Source: an uncultured Bacteroidales bacterium (lineage in GTDB: Bacteria > Bacteroidota > Bacteroidia > Bacteroidales > ML635J-15). From it: a DNA stretch of 64,000 nucleotides. Position numbers and translations under genes: made by a program. This document shows positions 15,216 to 23,677 of this stretch, one piece after another. Each line of letters begins with the position of its first letter. Positions within the stretch are counted from its first letter, which is position 1. The DNA is taken from assembly GCA_905234755.1 (NCBI GenBank), contig CAJOIT010000001.1:434001-498000 (forward strand). Direction: 5' to 3'. The notes below the pieces were generated by a model. The model had not been told where the DNA came from. It did not search any database and saw only the letters and a list, made by a program, of their open reading frames with translations.

Positions 15216-15497
15216 ATGGCAAAAAATGACCAACTGAACGAAAAGGCGCTTCCAGAAGAGGGAAAGGCACGCTTTGCACTTGGCAAGAAAAACTACATAG
15301 CCCTAGCAATAGGCTTCGCAATATTGGTAATAGGTTACGCACTAATGGTAGGCGGTGGTTCAACCGACCCGAATGTTTTCACTGGTGACGAATTATTCAA
15401 CTTCCGTCGCATAACACTGGCTCCGATAGTGCTGATAATCGGCTTTGCAGTCGAAATTTTTGCAATAATGTGGCGTCCGCGCACAAAAAAGAATTAG
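15216..15497 (+). CDS. DUF3098 small membrane protein
   Basis: A 93-residue protein with a charged N-terminal 28 residues and two transmembrane segments: residues 29-48 (NYIALAIGFAILVIGYALM) and roughly 66-88 (LAPIVLIIGFAVEIFAIMW), separated by a GGGSTDPNVF loop. This matches DUF3098, a short inner-membrane family found just upstream of uppP and truB in many Bacteroidota, often after ftsX. Here ftsX is missing upstream and a GSCFA gene takes its place. Function is unknown; the conserved position suggests a role in envelope growth. The uppP start is 3 bases after its stop. Confidence 0.88.
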   Translation: MAKNDQLNEKALPEEGKARFALGKKNYIALAIGFAILVIGYALMVGGGSTDPNVFTGDELFNFRRITLAPIVLIIGFAVEIFAIMWRPRTKKN

Positions 15498-15500
15498 TAT

Positions 15501-16301
15501 ATGGATTGGCTGGAAGCATTAATACTCGGTTTGATTCAAGGACTTACCGAATATCTGCCCGTTAGTAGCAGCGGACATTTGGCTATAGGAGCAAAACTTT
15601 TCGGACTCAATGGCGAAGAAAACCTAACTTTCACCGTGGCTGTGCATGTAGCAACTGTGCTTAGCACATTGGTTATCTTGTGGAAAGAAATAGTTTGGCT
15701 GTTCAAGGGATTCTTCAAGTTCAAATGGAACGATGAGATGAAATATTTGGTCAACATCTTGATTTCCATGATTCCTGTGGCAATAGTCGGTTTTCTTTTC
15801 AAGGATACCGTTGAAGAAATTTTCGGTTCGGGACTACTAGTTGTTGGCATTTGCCTGCTCGTAACCGCAGCTTTGCTGGCTTTCGCATACTATGCAAAAC
15901 CACGCCAGAAGGAAAAAATCTCCATGCTAGATGCATTTGTGATTGGTATTGCTCAGGCTGCAGCAGTTTTGCCAGGACTTTCACGCTCTGGCTCTACAAT
16001 TGCAACAGGACTTTTGCTTGGCAATAAAAAGGAAAATTTAGCACAGTTCTCATTCTTGATGGTGATTCCTCCAATTTTAGGAGAAGCATTGCTCGATGTT
16101 TTGAAAATCGCAAAAGGCAGTGCCGATGCAGCAACTGCATCAATAGGCGCTTTGCCTTTGGCTGTAGGTTTCATAACTGCATTTGTGGTTGGATGTCTTG
16201 CCTGCAAGCTTATGATAAACATTGTGAAGAAGGGCAAACTGATATGGTTCGCCGTATATTGCGCCCTCGCAGGTATCGCCACTATAATATTCCTCAGCTA
16301 A
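15501..16301 (+). CDS. uppP: Undecaprenyl-diphosphatase UppP (BacA)
   Basis: A 266-residue polytopic inner-membrane phosphatase that converts undecaprenyl diphosphate to the monophosphate, recycling the lipid carrier for peptidoglycan and surface glycans. The two family signatures are present: [20 protein letters not shown] at residues 10-29 (catalytic Glu) and a second block [18 protein letters not shown] at about 155-172 (the PGxSRSG motif). Length and hydrophobic profile are normal. The truB start codon follows its stop with no gap. Confidence 0.96.
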   Translation: MDWLEALILGLIQGLTEYLPVSSSGHLAIGAKLFGLNGEENLTFTVAVHVATVLSTLVILWKEIVWLFKGFFKFKWNDEMKYLVNILISMIPVAIVGFLFKDTVEEIFGSGLLVVGICLLVTAALLAFAYYAKPRQKEKISMLDAFVIGIAQAAAVLPGLSRSGSTIATGLLLGNKKENLAQFSFLMVIPPILGEALLDVLKIAKGSADAATASIGALPLAVGFITAFVVGCLACKLMINIVKKGKLIWFAVYCALAGIATIIFLS

Positions 16302-17033
16302 ATGGAATTCTTTTCGCTCGATAGGTTGCCCGATTTCGAGACTGGCGAAGTCATAATCTTCGACAAACCTTACTCGTGGACATCGTTCGATGTGGTGAAC
16401 AAAGTGCGTAAGAAAATCAGCGAATACACGGGCGTACGCAAATTCAAGGTAGGACATGCAGGTACACTCGACCCGCTTGCAACAGGAATACTTGTGCTTT
16501 GTACTGGCAAGAAAACCAAACTGATAGAGGAACTGCAAGGCGGCACCAAGGTTTACGAAGCCGAATTTTGCCTCGGTGCGACAACCCCATCATTCGACCT
16601 TGAAACCAAGATTGACAAAACTTTCGACATTTCTGGCATTACCGAACAGCAAATCCGCACTGCGCTTGCAGGACTTTGCGGTGAGCGCGAACAGATGCCA
16701 CCGGTTTATTCGGCCGTGCAGGTGAACGGAAAACGCGCATACGAGTTTGCAAGGAAAGGTCGCACTGTGGAACTGAAGCATAAGTTAATAACAGTTTACG
16801 ACATTGCCGTTAACAGCATCGAACTGCCGATTGTAAAAGTAACAGTCACTTGCAGCAAAGGAACTTACATTCGTTCGTTGGCTGACGAATTTGGCAGAAG
16901 TCTCGGCAACGGAGCTTACCTGAAATCTCTCCGCAGGACCCAAAGCGGAGAAGCAAGAATTGAGGATGCTGTAAAGCTGGAAGATTTTGTGAAATATATT
17001 GATGAGAAAATTGGCAAAAGGCGAACAGGCTAA
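16302..17033 (+). CDS. truB: tRNA pseudouridine-55 synthase TruB
   Basis: A 243-residue enzyme that isomerises U55 in the T-loop of tRNAs. Motif I (DKPYSWTSFDVVNKVR, residues 21-36) and motif II with the catalytic Asp (KVGHAGTLDPLATGILVLCTG, about 47-67) are intact, followed by KVYEAEFCLGATT and the MPPVYSAVQVNGKRAYE block. The C-terminal SKGTYIRSLADEFG motif is present; no PUA domain follows, as in short bacterial TruB forms. The ATG abuts the uppP stop. A repeat array starts right after its own stop. Confidence 0.96.
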   Translation: MEFFSLDRLPDFETGEVIIFDKPYSWTSFDVVNKVRKKISEYTGVRKFKVGHAGTLDPLATGILVLCTGKKTKLIEELQGGTKVYEAEFCLGATTPSFDLETKIDKTFDISGITEQQIRTALAGLCGEREQMPPVYSAVQVNGKRAYEFARKGRTVELKHKLITVYDIAVNSIELPIVKVTVTCSKGTYIRSLADEFGRSLGNGAYLKSLRRTQSGEARIEDAVKLEDFVKYIDEKIGKRRTG

Positions 17034-17190
17034 AAGCCCTCAAGCCTTTGTGCCTTCAAGCCCCAAACAATTAGAAATTAGAAACGGCGAAGACATTCAA
17101 ACGCCGCAGGCATAGAAATCAGAAACTTAGAAACTCAGAAAAGGGCATCTGCCCATAGAAACCTAGAAACAGCGCAGCGTAGAAACCATT
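17034..17190. repeat. AGAAAC / mini-hairpin array between truB and queA
   Basis: It starts within a few bases of the truB stop with AAGCCCTCAAGCC words and continues as AGAAAC words separated by GCCGCAGGC (17103-17111), GGGCATCTGCCC (17143-17154) and a CAGCGCAGCG variant (about 17170). It uses the same vocabulary as the array at 11041-11491. Confidence 0.85.
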
Positions 17191-17229
17191 TCATGATTTT
17201 TTTCTCTTGCATCTCCCAAAATAATTTTG

Positions 17230-17237
17230 TACTTTTG
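17230..17237 (+). promoter_or_regulatory. -7 box for queA
   Basis: TACTTTTG matches TAnnTTTG and is followed by GCGG; it lies 72 bases before the queA ATG, so queA can be transcribed independently of truB despite the conserved order. Confidence 0.6.
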
Positions 17238-17309
17238 CGGTTTGTAATTTATCATGCGTAAATAGCGGATTTTTAAAAGTAAATTATTGATTTATAATAA
17301 GTAATACAA

Positions 17310-18365
17310 ATGAAGTTATCTCAATTCAAATTCAATCTTCCGGAAGAACTTATTGCTCAGTACCCTTCAAAGTTCAGGGATGAGTGCAGACTTTTGGTCT
17401 TGAACAGAAAAACTGGCGAAATAGAGCATAAGGTTTTCAAGGATTTAAAGGATTATTTCAGCGACAAGGACTTTATGATTTTCAACGACACCAAGGTTTT
17501 TCCTGCTCGTCTGTACGGAAACAAGGAAAAGACCGGTGCTCGCATTGAGGTTTTCCTGTTGCGAGAACTCAACCACGACCAGCGCTTGTGGGATATTCTT
17601 GTCGATCCGGCACGAAAGATAAGAATTGGTAACAAATTGTATTTCGGAGAAGATGGCAACGAGTTGGTTGCTGAGGTTATCGACAATACCACCTCTCGCG
17701 GAAGAACATTGCGCTTCCTTATCGACGGAGAGTACGATGAATTCAAGAAGACCTTGTATTCGCTCGGCGAAACTCCTCTGCCAATGCATATCATCAAGCG
17801 CCCGACACAACCTGAGGACGAAGAATGGTACCAGACCATTTATGCAAAGAACGAGGGCGCAGTTGCAGCTCCAACCGCAGGCTTGCATTTCAGCCGCGAA
17901 CTTTTCAAGCGTCTCGAACTTGTAGGCGTAGAATTTGGTTTCCTCACACTTCATGTAGGACTTGGCAACTTCCGCAGCGTTGATGTCGAGGACCTTACAA
18001 AGCACAAGATGGATTCGGAGCAGATGTTTATCTCCGAAGAACTTGCTGATACTGTTAATCGCAAGAAGGCAGAAAACCGCAGAATATGCGCAGTAGGAAC
18101 AACTGTGCTTCGTGCTTTGGAATCATCAATAACCACAAGCGGAATGCTTAAGCCATTCGATGGCTGGACAAACAAGTTCCTTTTCCCGCCATACGAATGT
18201 ATGGTTCCAAACTGCATGATTTCGAACCTGCACCTGCCAAAGTCAACTTTGATGATGTCGGTAGCAACATTCGCTGGCTACGAAAACCTGATGAATGCTT
18301 ACGAGGTGGCAGTAAAGGAAAAGTATCAGTTTGCAACTTACGGCGACGCAATGTTGATTATTTAA
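17310..18365 (+). CDS. queA: S-adenosylmethionine:tRNA ribosyltransferase-isomerase QueA
   Basis: A 351-residue cytoplasmic enzyme of queuosine biosynthesis that transfers and isomerises the ribosyl group of SAM onto preQ1 at tRNA position 34. Recognisable blocks: [14 protein letters not shown] near the N-terminus, [30 protein letters not shown] at about residue 190, the [13 protein letters not shown] block, and [11 protein letters not shown]. Length is normal for the family. It lies downstream of uppP-truB as in other Bacteroidota, but a repeat array and its own promoter separate it from truB. Confidence 0.96.
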   Translation: MKLSQFKFNLPEELIAQYPSKFRDECRLLVLNRKTGEIEHKVFKDLKDYFSDKDFMIFNDTKVFPARLYGNKEKTGARIEVFLLRELNHDQRLWDILVDPARKIRIGNKLYFGEDGNELVAEVIDNTTSRGRTLRFLIDGEYDEFKKTLYSLGETPLPMHIIKRPTQPEDEEWYQTIYAKNEGAVAAPTAGLHFSRELFKRLELVGVEFGFLTLHVGLGNFRSVDVEDLTKHKMDSEQMFISEELADTVNRKKAENRRICAVGTTVLRALESSITTSGMLKPFDGWTNKFLFPPYECMVPNCMISNLHLPKSTLMMSVATFAGYENLMNAYEVAVKEKYQFATYGDAMLII

Positions 18366-18541
18366 GGCAGAAAGGCGAACAGACTGAAAGCTTATCAGCA
18401 AGACAGTTAAACAGCCCGTCAGCAAAACATTTTGGCTGTTAGCCTGCAAGCCTGTTAGCCCTAAACTAAGAAACTTTGAAACGGCCTCAGCCCATAGAAA
18501 CAGCGAAGCTATAGAAACTTAGAAACAAGAAACATATAAAA
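18366..18541. repeat. Repeat array between queA and the OsmC gene
   Basis: It begins directly after the queA stop with AAAGGC/CAGCAA/TTAGCC words (TTAGCCTGCAAGCCTGTTAGCC near 18437-18460) and changes to AGAAAC words separated by GGCCTCAGCC (18483-18492) and AGCGAAGCT (18502-18510). The AGAAAC words run to about 10 bases before the ATG region of the next gene. Confidence 0.85.
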
Positions 18542-18549
18542 CTATTATT

Positions 18550-18954
18550 ATGACCAAAATGACATCAAAGTATGTGGGTGGACTTCGCACCGAAAACACT
18601 CACCTTCAGTCGGGTAACAGGATTATAACCGATGCTCCGCTCGACAACCACGGCAAAGGCGAAGCTTTCTCGCCAACCGATTTGCTGGCAACAGCATTGT
18701 GCGACTGCATTTTTACAATCACAGGCATAACCGCACAGACATACAACTTTTCGATTGACGGAGCAACAGCACAGATTGAGAAGATTATGAACGAGTCGCC
18801 GCGTCGCGTTGCAGAAGTAAAAATCGACTTCGACTACTCGATGTGTAACTTAAATGAAAAGCAGCAGACAATAATCAGGCGCATACCCGAAACCTGTCCT
18901 GTTTCTCGCTCGTTAAGCCCGGAGGTAAAGCAGACAATCACTTTCAAATTTTAA
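18550..18954 (+). CDS. OsmC/Ohr-family protein
   Basis: A 134-residue member of the OsmC-like family of Cys-dependent peroxidase-fold proteins. Features: the conserved SPTDLLATALCDCIFTI helix with the first Cys pair around residues 53-56, and TCPVSRSL near residue 115 with the second Cys. The AFSPTDLL.A.LC pattern is typical of the YhfA/OsmC group, thought to reduce organic hydroperoxides or to act on thiol groups. Cytoplasmic. Start MTKM at 18550 or MTSK at 18559. Flanked on both sides by repeat arrays. Confidence 0.88.
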   Translation: MTKMTSKYVGGLRTENTHLQSGNRIITDAPLDNHGKGEAFSPTDLLATALCDCIFTITGITAQTYNFSIDGATAQIEKIMNESPRRVAEVKIDFDYSMCNLNEKQQTIIRRIPETCPVSRSLSPEVKQTITFKF

Positions 18955-19142
18955 GGATTGAAATAGTTTGAAGTTGTTTGTGATGGTTTGAAATGGTTTG
19001 AGAACTAAGGACTAAAAACAACTTCAAACAACCAGAAACCAAGAAACTTAGAAACGGCGAAGCCATAGAAACCTGAAACTTATAAACGGGCTTTTGCCCA
19101 CAGAACGGCGAAGCCCTCAACGAAGTTAAACCAGAAACAATT
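18955..19142. repeat. Repeat array between the OsmC gene and the thioesterase gene
   Basis: First comes a run of GTTTGAA/GGTTTGA words (18965-19002), then AGAAAC words with GGCGAAGCC (19056, 19107), GGGCTTTTGCCC (19088-19099) and AACGAAGTT (19119-19127). The 29-base AACGGCGAAGCC... unit at 19104-19132 is identical to the three copies 7.7 kb upstream. The last AGAAAC ends 4-5 bases before the ATG at 19143, leaving no room for a separate leader. Confidence 0.88.
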
Positions 19143-19517
19143 ATGAATATAAAGCTTGGTATAAAAGGCGAAGAAAAAGAGGTCGTTCGTCACGAAAACA
19201 CAGCAGCGGCCTACGGAAGCGGACTAGTTGAGGTTTATGCAACACCTGCTATGATTGCCCTAATGGAAAAGACTTGCTACCTCTCGGTAATGCCTTATTT
19301 GTCTGAAGGCGAGGGAACGGTCGGCACTCATGTAAACATTTCGCACAGGAAGGCAAGTCCGCTCGGCACGGTAATCACCTGTCATTCCGAAATTGTGGAA
19401 ATAGACCGTCGTCGCATAGTATTCAAGGTTGAAGCCTTCGACGACAAAGGTGAACTTATTGGTGACGGCGCACACGAACGCTTTGTCATCAATGTCGAAA
19501 AGTTCATGAGCAAGTAG
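19143..19517 (+). CDS. Hotdog-fold thioesterase family protein
   Basis: A 124-residue single-domain hotdog protein resembling the FlK-like thioesterases: VRHENTAAAYGSGLVEVYATPAMIALME near the N-terminus (the expected helix entrance), GEGTVGTHVNISHRKASPLGTVITCHSEI in the middle with a candidate catalytic His and Thr, and DGAHERFVIN near the end. It probably hydrolyses small acyl-CoAs; the substrate cannot be told from sequence. Its stop is 1 base before the prsW start, so the two are likely co-translated. Confidence 0.82.
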   Translation: MNIKLGIKGEEKEVVRHENTAAAYGSGLVEVYATPAMIALMEKTCYLSVMPYLSEGEGTVGTHVNISHRKASPLGTVITCHSEIVEIDRRRIVFKVEAFDDKGELIGDGAHERFVINVEKFMSK

Positions 19518-19518
19518 C

Positions 19519-20298
19519 ATGTGGAAGCTTCTTGTTGCCGTAGTTCCCGCAGTAGTGCTCATCGTGTACATATTGATACGCGATAAGTACGAACGCGAGC
19601 CTATTAGGAAAATTTTGCTGACATTCTTCGCGGGAATGCTGGCAATTCCACTTGACTTGTCGCTTATAGCTATATTCGACCTTGATTACTTGCCGTTGAT
19701 GTGTGAGGGGGAGGTGAGTGCGCAGATTGCAACTGCATTCTTTTCTGCAGCAATACCCGAGGAATTTTCAAAATTTGTAATTCTTTTCCTGCTCATCTGG
19801 TGGAGCAAGGATTTCAACGAGCGCATGGATGGTATTGTGTATGCCGTATGTATTTCAATGGGATTTGCCACAGTCGAGAATGTTATGTATGTGTTTGAAG
19901 ATCCTTCTTGCGCATTGGGTAGAGCTTTGTTTGCCGTACCAGGACATTTCCTGTTCGCCGTGCTTATGGGATTCTTTTTCTCGCTTGCAAAGTTCAGCGT
20001 CAAGCACAAGTTCCGCAACTGGACAATGACTTTGCTTGCACCGATATTGGCACATGGTATTTACGATGCAATACTGATGGTTGCTGATGTTACAACTGCT
20101 GGTTGGTCGGCATTGTTGACGATTGCCTTTTATGTTTTTATTTTCGTGCTGTGGGGGATATGCCTTGGTAAGATTTCAGAGCATGTTGAGACATCGCCCT
20201 TCAGCTACTGGCGGAAATATAAGGACAAGCAACAGAAAAAGGAAAACATTTCCCAAGACCAGAAGATAGATAATTTGAAGGAATTCTTTGACAGGTAG
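19519..20298 (+). CDS. PrsW-family intramembrane metalloprotease
   Basis: A 259-residue polytopic membrane protein of the PrsW/CAAX-protease-like group. It has about eight hydrophobic segments and the family motifs: EEFSKF (two acidic residues) at about residue 80, a GFATVENVMYV block near residue 117, a VPGHFLFAVLMG block with His, and a final LAPILAHGIYDAI block with His, together forming the proposed metal site. In Bacillus PrsW cleaves an anti-sigma factor; here no anti-sigma gene is adjacent, so the substrate is unknown. It has a charged cytoplasmic tail. Confidence 0.88.
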   Translation: MWKLLVAVVPAVVLIVYILIRDKYEREPIRKILLTFFAGMLAIPLDLSLIAIFDLDYLPLMCEGEVSAQIATAFFSAAIPEEFSKFVILFLLIWWSKDFNERMDGIVYAVCISMGFATVENVMYVFEDPSCALGRALFAVPGHFLFAVLMGFFFSLAKFSVKHKFRNWTMTLLAPILAHGIYDAILMVADVTTAGWSALLTIAFYVFIFVLWGICLGKISEHVETSPFSYWRKYKDKQQKKENISQDQKIDNLKEFFDR

Positions 20299-20302
20299 CT
20301 AT

Positions 20303-21205
20303 TTACCTCGATTTCTCAATTTTGCAAAGGTATCCTAACTTATATAAATTGAATAGCATTAGTTTTGGACTCTTCGAGTTTAGCAAATGTTTTTCAATCG
20401 TTTTGCCAAAAATCTTGTAAGTCAGTCTTATTGTCCAAAGCAGATGCATCTTTTTTAGTTTGGAGTAATGCCTATATAATCGTATATGGTTAAAAAATAA
20501 TGGACTTATTCCATCAATGTGCTTCATTTCGACAAGATTTTCGATGCCAGCTCTTGTCTTTGCAAGAAATTTGTCGTTTGATTCAATGCCTGTGTGAATC
20601 ACCGGATTGTCAATATGAATAATCGGTATTTTGTTTTCTTGAAGTTCAAAACCGAAAAGGCTGTCCTCGTGTCCGTATTTTTTTAGGGCTTCGCAGAAGC
20701 GTATTTTTTCAAAAACCTTTTTCGACACCATCATGTTGTTGGTTGTAAAGGCGGAGTAGGGGGATTGGTTGCGCTTTTTTGCGGTGGATTTTTCCACTTT
20801 TGTGCCGAAAGTGTATCGCAGTGATATTTCTGGGGAATATTGCAGTTCAGTGTAGGTCGTTCCGCCACAAACGACATCGGTGCTACTGTTTTCGATATAC
20901 CTATTAATATATTGTGGGTCGGGAATTGCCGAGTCGCAGTCGATGAAGATTAGTTTTTCCCCTTTTGCAATGTCGGCAAGACGGTTGCGAGTGTGACTTC
21001 TGCCGTGGTTTTGGACATTGACGATATGTTGTGCTCCATGTATTTTTTCTATGCATGAATTTTTCTTGGCGTAATCTTCATCCGAACCATCTTCAAGGAC
21101 AATTATTTCAAAATCTACTTTCGCTTCGGCGCATTGCCTTGAAAGTTCGGCAACGAGGTCTTTTACATTGCAGTTGTATGTCGGGATGCAGATGCTAAGC
21201 ATCAT
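20303..21205 (-). CDS. Glycosyltransferase family 2
   Basis: A 300-residue GT-A fold transferase. N-terminal block LSICIPTYNC, nucleotide-binding FEIIVLEDGSDEDY, then GRSHTRNRLADIAKGEKLIFIDCDSAI with the DxD-like DCD metal motif at about residues 92-94, and a C-terminal part with KKYGHEDSLFGFEL typical of acceptor-side residues. It has no membrane segment. The ATG overlaps the stop of the upstream lipoprotein (ATGA), giving a three-gene minus-strand operon with two lipoproteins. It probably adds a sugar to a cell-surface glycan. Confidence 0.88.
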   Translation of the reverse strand: MMLSICIPTYNCNVKDLVAELSRQCAEAKVDFEIIVLEDGSDEDYAKKNSCIEKIHGAQHIVNVQNHGRSHTRNRLADIAKGEKLIFIDCDSAIPDPQYINRYIENSSTDVVCGGTTYTELQYSPEISLRYTFGTKVEKSTAKKRNQSPYSAFTTNNMMVSKKVFEKIRFCEALKKYGHEDSLFGFELQENKIPIIHIDNPVIHTGIESNDKFLAKTRAGIENLVEMKHIDGISPLFFNHIRLYRHYSKLKKMHLLWTIRLTYKIFGKTIEKHLLNSKSPKLMLFNLYKLGYLCKIEKSR

Positions 21206-21747
21206 TGTTTGTTGTTTAAAGAATCATCTTCTTCGCTAAAACGCTGAATGTCAATCATAAGTTGTTCTACCTGCTCGTTCACTGCTTCGATTTCCGACGA
21301 AACATCTTCGGAGTGAATCCCAATGGTGTCGTGAGGGTTTTGCATGGCGTTGAGCTTTCTTAGAATGCTGTCAATCTTTTTCCTGTTATCATTATTCCAT
21401 TTGTCGAACTCATCTGGACATTTTTTCCATAGAGGTTCAATGGCAGCATCATAGTCGTTTATCAGTTCTTCGAAATGCTCGAGGTCTGATTTAGCCTTGG
21501 CGTCGTTTTCATTGAATGCCTTGTTTGATGTGCTGTATAAAACCGTTGCGATTTCATTTCCAGCCAATATCGCCTCGTCGCAATTCTCGAATTTCATTTC
21601 AGCATATTTTTCGGCTAGTTCGCCATAGTCTGATTCGTATTCGCCGAGGTTTATTGCGTTCTTTTTGTCGATGTTCTTCTCGCACGAAACCATAATCGTA
21701 GCAAGCAACAGGACAAGACAAGCAATATGTTTGACAGATTTATTCAT
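21202..21747 (-). CDS. Hypothetical lipoprotein, helical
   Basis: A 181-residue protein with lipoprotein signal (MNKSVKHIACLVLLLATIMVSC, Cys at about residue 22). The mature part is strongly acidic and predicted helical, with heptad-like stretches (SDLEHFEELINDYDAAIEPL and SSEIEAVNEQVEQLMIDI). It overlaps the gene before it by 8 bases and the glycosyltransferase after it by 3-4 bases. I recognise no family. Confidence 0.75.
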   Translation of the reverse strand: MNKSVKHIACLVLLLATIMVSCEKNIDKKNAINLGEYESDYGELAEKYAEMKFENCDEAILAGNEIATVLYSTSNKAFNENDAKAKSDLEHFEELINDYDAAIEPLWKKCPDEFDKWNNDNRKKIDSILRKLNAMQNPHDTIGIHSEDVSSEIEAVNEQVEQLMIDIQRFSEEDDSLNNKQ

Positions 21748-22291
21748 TAATGCCTAATTTGTTAAGGAATTCCTCTTCGGTAAGAGTGTCACCGTTTAGT
21801 TTTATCCTTCCGTCCTTTAGTTCCTTGATTGTGTCCTTGCCAATGACTACCGAACTATCTTCCAGCATCACGGGTTCTTCGTAGTCTCCGCCGTCATTAT
21901 ATTCTTCGCCGAACATTTCCTCTATCATCGGGCGGACGGCTTCCATGCGTTCCTTGAGGGATTCGTCGTATTTTTCGTCAACTTCGTCCCACAAATCCTT
22001 GTTGTTGAAATTTATCTTGTCCTCGAAGTCAGCAATCAGACCGTTTTCCAAATCTTCCAGACGCTTGAGGTCGTATTCACCTGATTCCTTGCCATTGTTG
22101 TATATGTCCTCGATGACATCGCAGTACAGCATCATTATGTCCCGATATATTTGGTGGACATTTATATTTTCGATTTCTTTCGCTAGTTTTTCTTCACGCC
22201 CTTCCAAATCCGACCTGTCGGGTGTGCGCTGGCAAGCGAACATTGAAAGTGCCAATGCAACAAATGCTAATGTTTTAAATACGGTTTTCAT
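21740..22291 (-). CDS. Hypothetical lipoprotein, acidic helical
   Basis: A 183-residue protein. The ATG at 22291 is chosen because a -7 box sits at 22313-22320, so an upstream in-frame start at 22315 would lie inside the promoter. Signal peptide MKTVFKTLAFVALALSMFAC with the lipobox Cys at residue 20, then an acidic helical body (EEKLAKEIENINVHQIYRDIM; YDLKRLEDLENGLIADF). It has a similar size and character to the next gene and the two may be distant paralogs. The first gene of a three-gene operon ending in a glycosyltransferase. Confidence 0.75.
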   Translation of the reverse strand: MKTVFKTLAFVALALSMFACQRTPDRSDLEGREEKLAKEIENINVHQIYRDIMMLYCDVIEDIYNNGKESGEYDLKRLEDLENGLIADFEDKINFNNKDLWDEVDEKYDESLKERMEAVRPMIEEMFGEEYNDGGDYEEPVMLEDSSVVIGKDTIKELKDGRIKLNGDTLTEEEFLNKLGINE

Positions 22292-22312
22292 TTCTCGCGT
22301 TAAATTTTTTTG

Positions 22313-22320
22313 CAAATTTA
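22313..22320 (-). promoter_or_regulatory. -7 box for the lipoprotein-glycosyltransferase operon
   Basis: On the minus strand it reads TAAATTTG, about 22 bases before the ATG at 22291; it rules out the longer in-frame start. Confidence 0.65.
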
Positions 22321-22422
22321 TGTAATTTTTTTCAAATCTGACTACTAAACCTTTATAGATGTTGACAATCCGCTTTTGAAAACTTAAATGCGAAAAATTT
22401 TTCTCTGACCAAAGATTAATTG

Positions 22423-22430
22423 TAAATTTG
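22423..22430 (+). promoter_or_regulatory. -7 box for the transketolase half gene
   Basis: TAAATTTG ends at the base where an upstream in-frame GTG (22430) begins, so transcription starts after that GTG and the ATG at 22457 must be the start. Confidence 0.68.
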
Positions 22431-22456
22431 TGCTGTTATTTTTAGAAATATTTCAC

Positions 22457-23410
22457 ATGGCAAAGTATTCATACACAGAGAAAAAAGATACTCGTTCGGG
22501 TTTCGGAGCAGGTCTGCTTGAGGCAGGAAGACAGAATGACAAGGTTGTGGCATTGTGTGCCGACCTTACCGGTTCGTTGAAGATGGGCGATTTCCAGAAG
22601 GAATTTCCACAGCGTTTCTTCCAGTCGGGAATTGCAGAGGCAAACATGATTGGAGTTTCGGCTGGTTTGACAATCGGAGGAATGATTCCATTCTGCGGAG
22701 CTTTTGCTGGGTTTGCAACCGGTCGTGTTTACGACCAGATTCGCCAAAGCGTAGCTTATTCAAACAAGAATGTAAAGATTTGTGCTTCGCATGCTGGTAT
22801 TACCTTGGGCGAAGATGGTGCTACTCACCAGATACTCGAGGACATTGGTCTTATGAAGATGCTCCCGAACATGACGGTTATCTGTCCGTGCGACTACAAC
22901 CAGACAAAGGCTGCTACTATTGCTGCTGCAAAGTATGATGGCCCTGTTTACCTGCGTTTCGGTCGTCCGGCTGTTCCAAATTTCACCGATCCGAACCAGG
23001 TGTTCGAAATAGGTAAGGCTCAGCAGTTGTACGAAGGTTCGGATGTTACAATTTTGGCTTGCGGACACCTTGTATGGGAAGCCATTACTGCTGCCGAGGA
23101 ACTTCTTGCCGAAGGCATAAAGGCAGATGTGTTCAACATTCATACTATAAAGCCTTTCGATGCTGAAACTGTTTTGAAGTCGGTTGCAAAGACCAAGGCA
23201 ATAGTAACTGCAGAGGAACACGAACTCAATGGTGGTCTGTTTGATACAGTCGCTCAGGTTATGGCAATGAACAATCCTGTTCCTATGGAAGCTGTAGCTG
23301 TTCGCGATTCATTTGGCGAAAGTGGTACTCCTGCCGAACTGATGAAGAAGTATGGCCTTGATGCAGAAAATATTGTAAAGGCAGTAAAGAAGGTTATGGC
23401 TCGCAAGTAG
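22457..23410 (+). CDS. Transketolase C-terminal (pyrimidine-binding plus C-terminal domain) subunit
   Basis: A 317-residue protein equal to the second half of transketolase/DXS-type enzymes. The pyrimidine-binding domain includes RFFQSGIAEANMIGVSAGL with the catalytic Glu, PFCGAFAGFATGRVYDQIR, and HAGITLGEDGATHQ; the C-terminal domain has VYLRFGRP, VTILACGHLVWEA and AEEHELNGGL. In organisms with split transketolase, the thiamine-diphosphate-binding N-terminal half is a neighbouring gene, but none is in the window on either side. It must pair with a subunit elsewhere, or work in another complex. A terminator hairpin follows at 23442. Confidence 0.9.
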   Translation: MAKYSYTEKKDTRSGFGAGLLEAGRQNDKVVALCADLTGSLKMGDFQKEFPQRFFQSGIAEANMIGVSAGLTIGGMIPFCGAFAGFATGRVYDQIRQSVAYSNKNVKICASHAGITLGEDGATHQILEDIGLMKMLPNMTVICPCDYNQTKAATIAAAKYDGPVYLRFGRPAVPNFTDPNQVFEIGKAQQLYEGSDVTILACGHLVWEAITAAEELLAEGIKADVFNIHTIKPFDAETVLKSVAKTKAIVTAEEHELNGGLFDTVAQVMAMNNPVPMEAVAVRDSFGESGTPAELMKKYGLDAENIVKAVKKVMARK

Positions 23411-23441
23411 TTCTCAAGAATTTCATTTGTATAATATAAGG

Positions 23442-23476
23442 TATCCATCGTCCAAAAAGCGATGGATATTTTTTTT
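23442..23476 (+). terminator. Rho-independent terminator after the transketolase half gene
   Basis: Stem TATCCATCG / CGATGGATA around a 9-base loop, followed by eight T. Confidence 0.9.
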
Positions 23477-23541
23477 GTCTGTAAATTATTCAATTATCAA
23501 ATTTTCAAATCGTCAAATTTTTCTAATCATTGAATGCACTT

Positions 23542-23557
23542 TGGCACGAACTTTGTT
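23542..23557 (+). promoter_or_regulatory. Sigma54-like -24/-12 element, distal copy
   Basis: TGGCACGAACTTTGTT: the -24 half (TGGCACG) is a perfect match to the sigma54 consensus; the -12 half reads TTTGTT where TTGC is expected. It lies about 120 bases before the ATG at 23678. Confidence 0.5.
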
Positions 23558-23604
23558 ATATTCTTAGGCGGTGATGAAAAAATAATTCTTCGCCAGATGT
23601 TCTT

Positions 23605-23620
23605 TGGCACGAAATTTGAA
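23605..23620 (+). promoter_or_regulatory. Sigma54-like -24/-12 element, proximal copy
   Basis: TGGCACGAAATTTGAA has the same TGGCACGAA-TTTG core as the distal copy 63 bases upstream. Expected start of transcription is about 45 bases before the ATG at 23678. Confidence 0.5.
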
Positions 23621-23677
23621 TGTGAATAAATTGTAAAATTAAAATAAAATTATTGTTAAATAAAAAAAATTAAAGTC

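Noticed and set aside
22430..22456. GTG start extending the transketolase half gene
   Set aside because: The GTG overlaps the -7 box, so it would not be in the transcript; ATG 22457 matches the family start.
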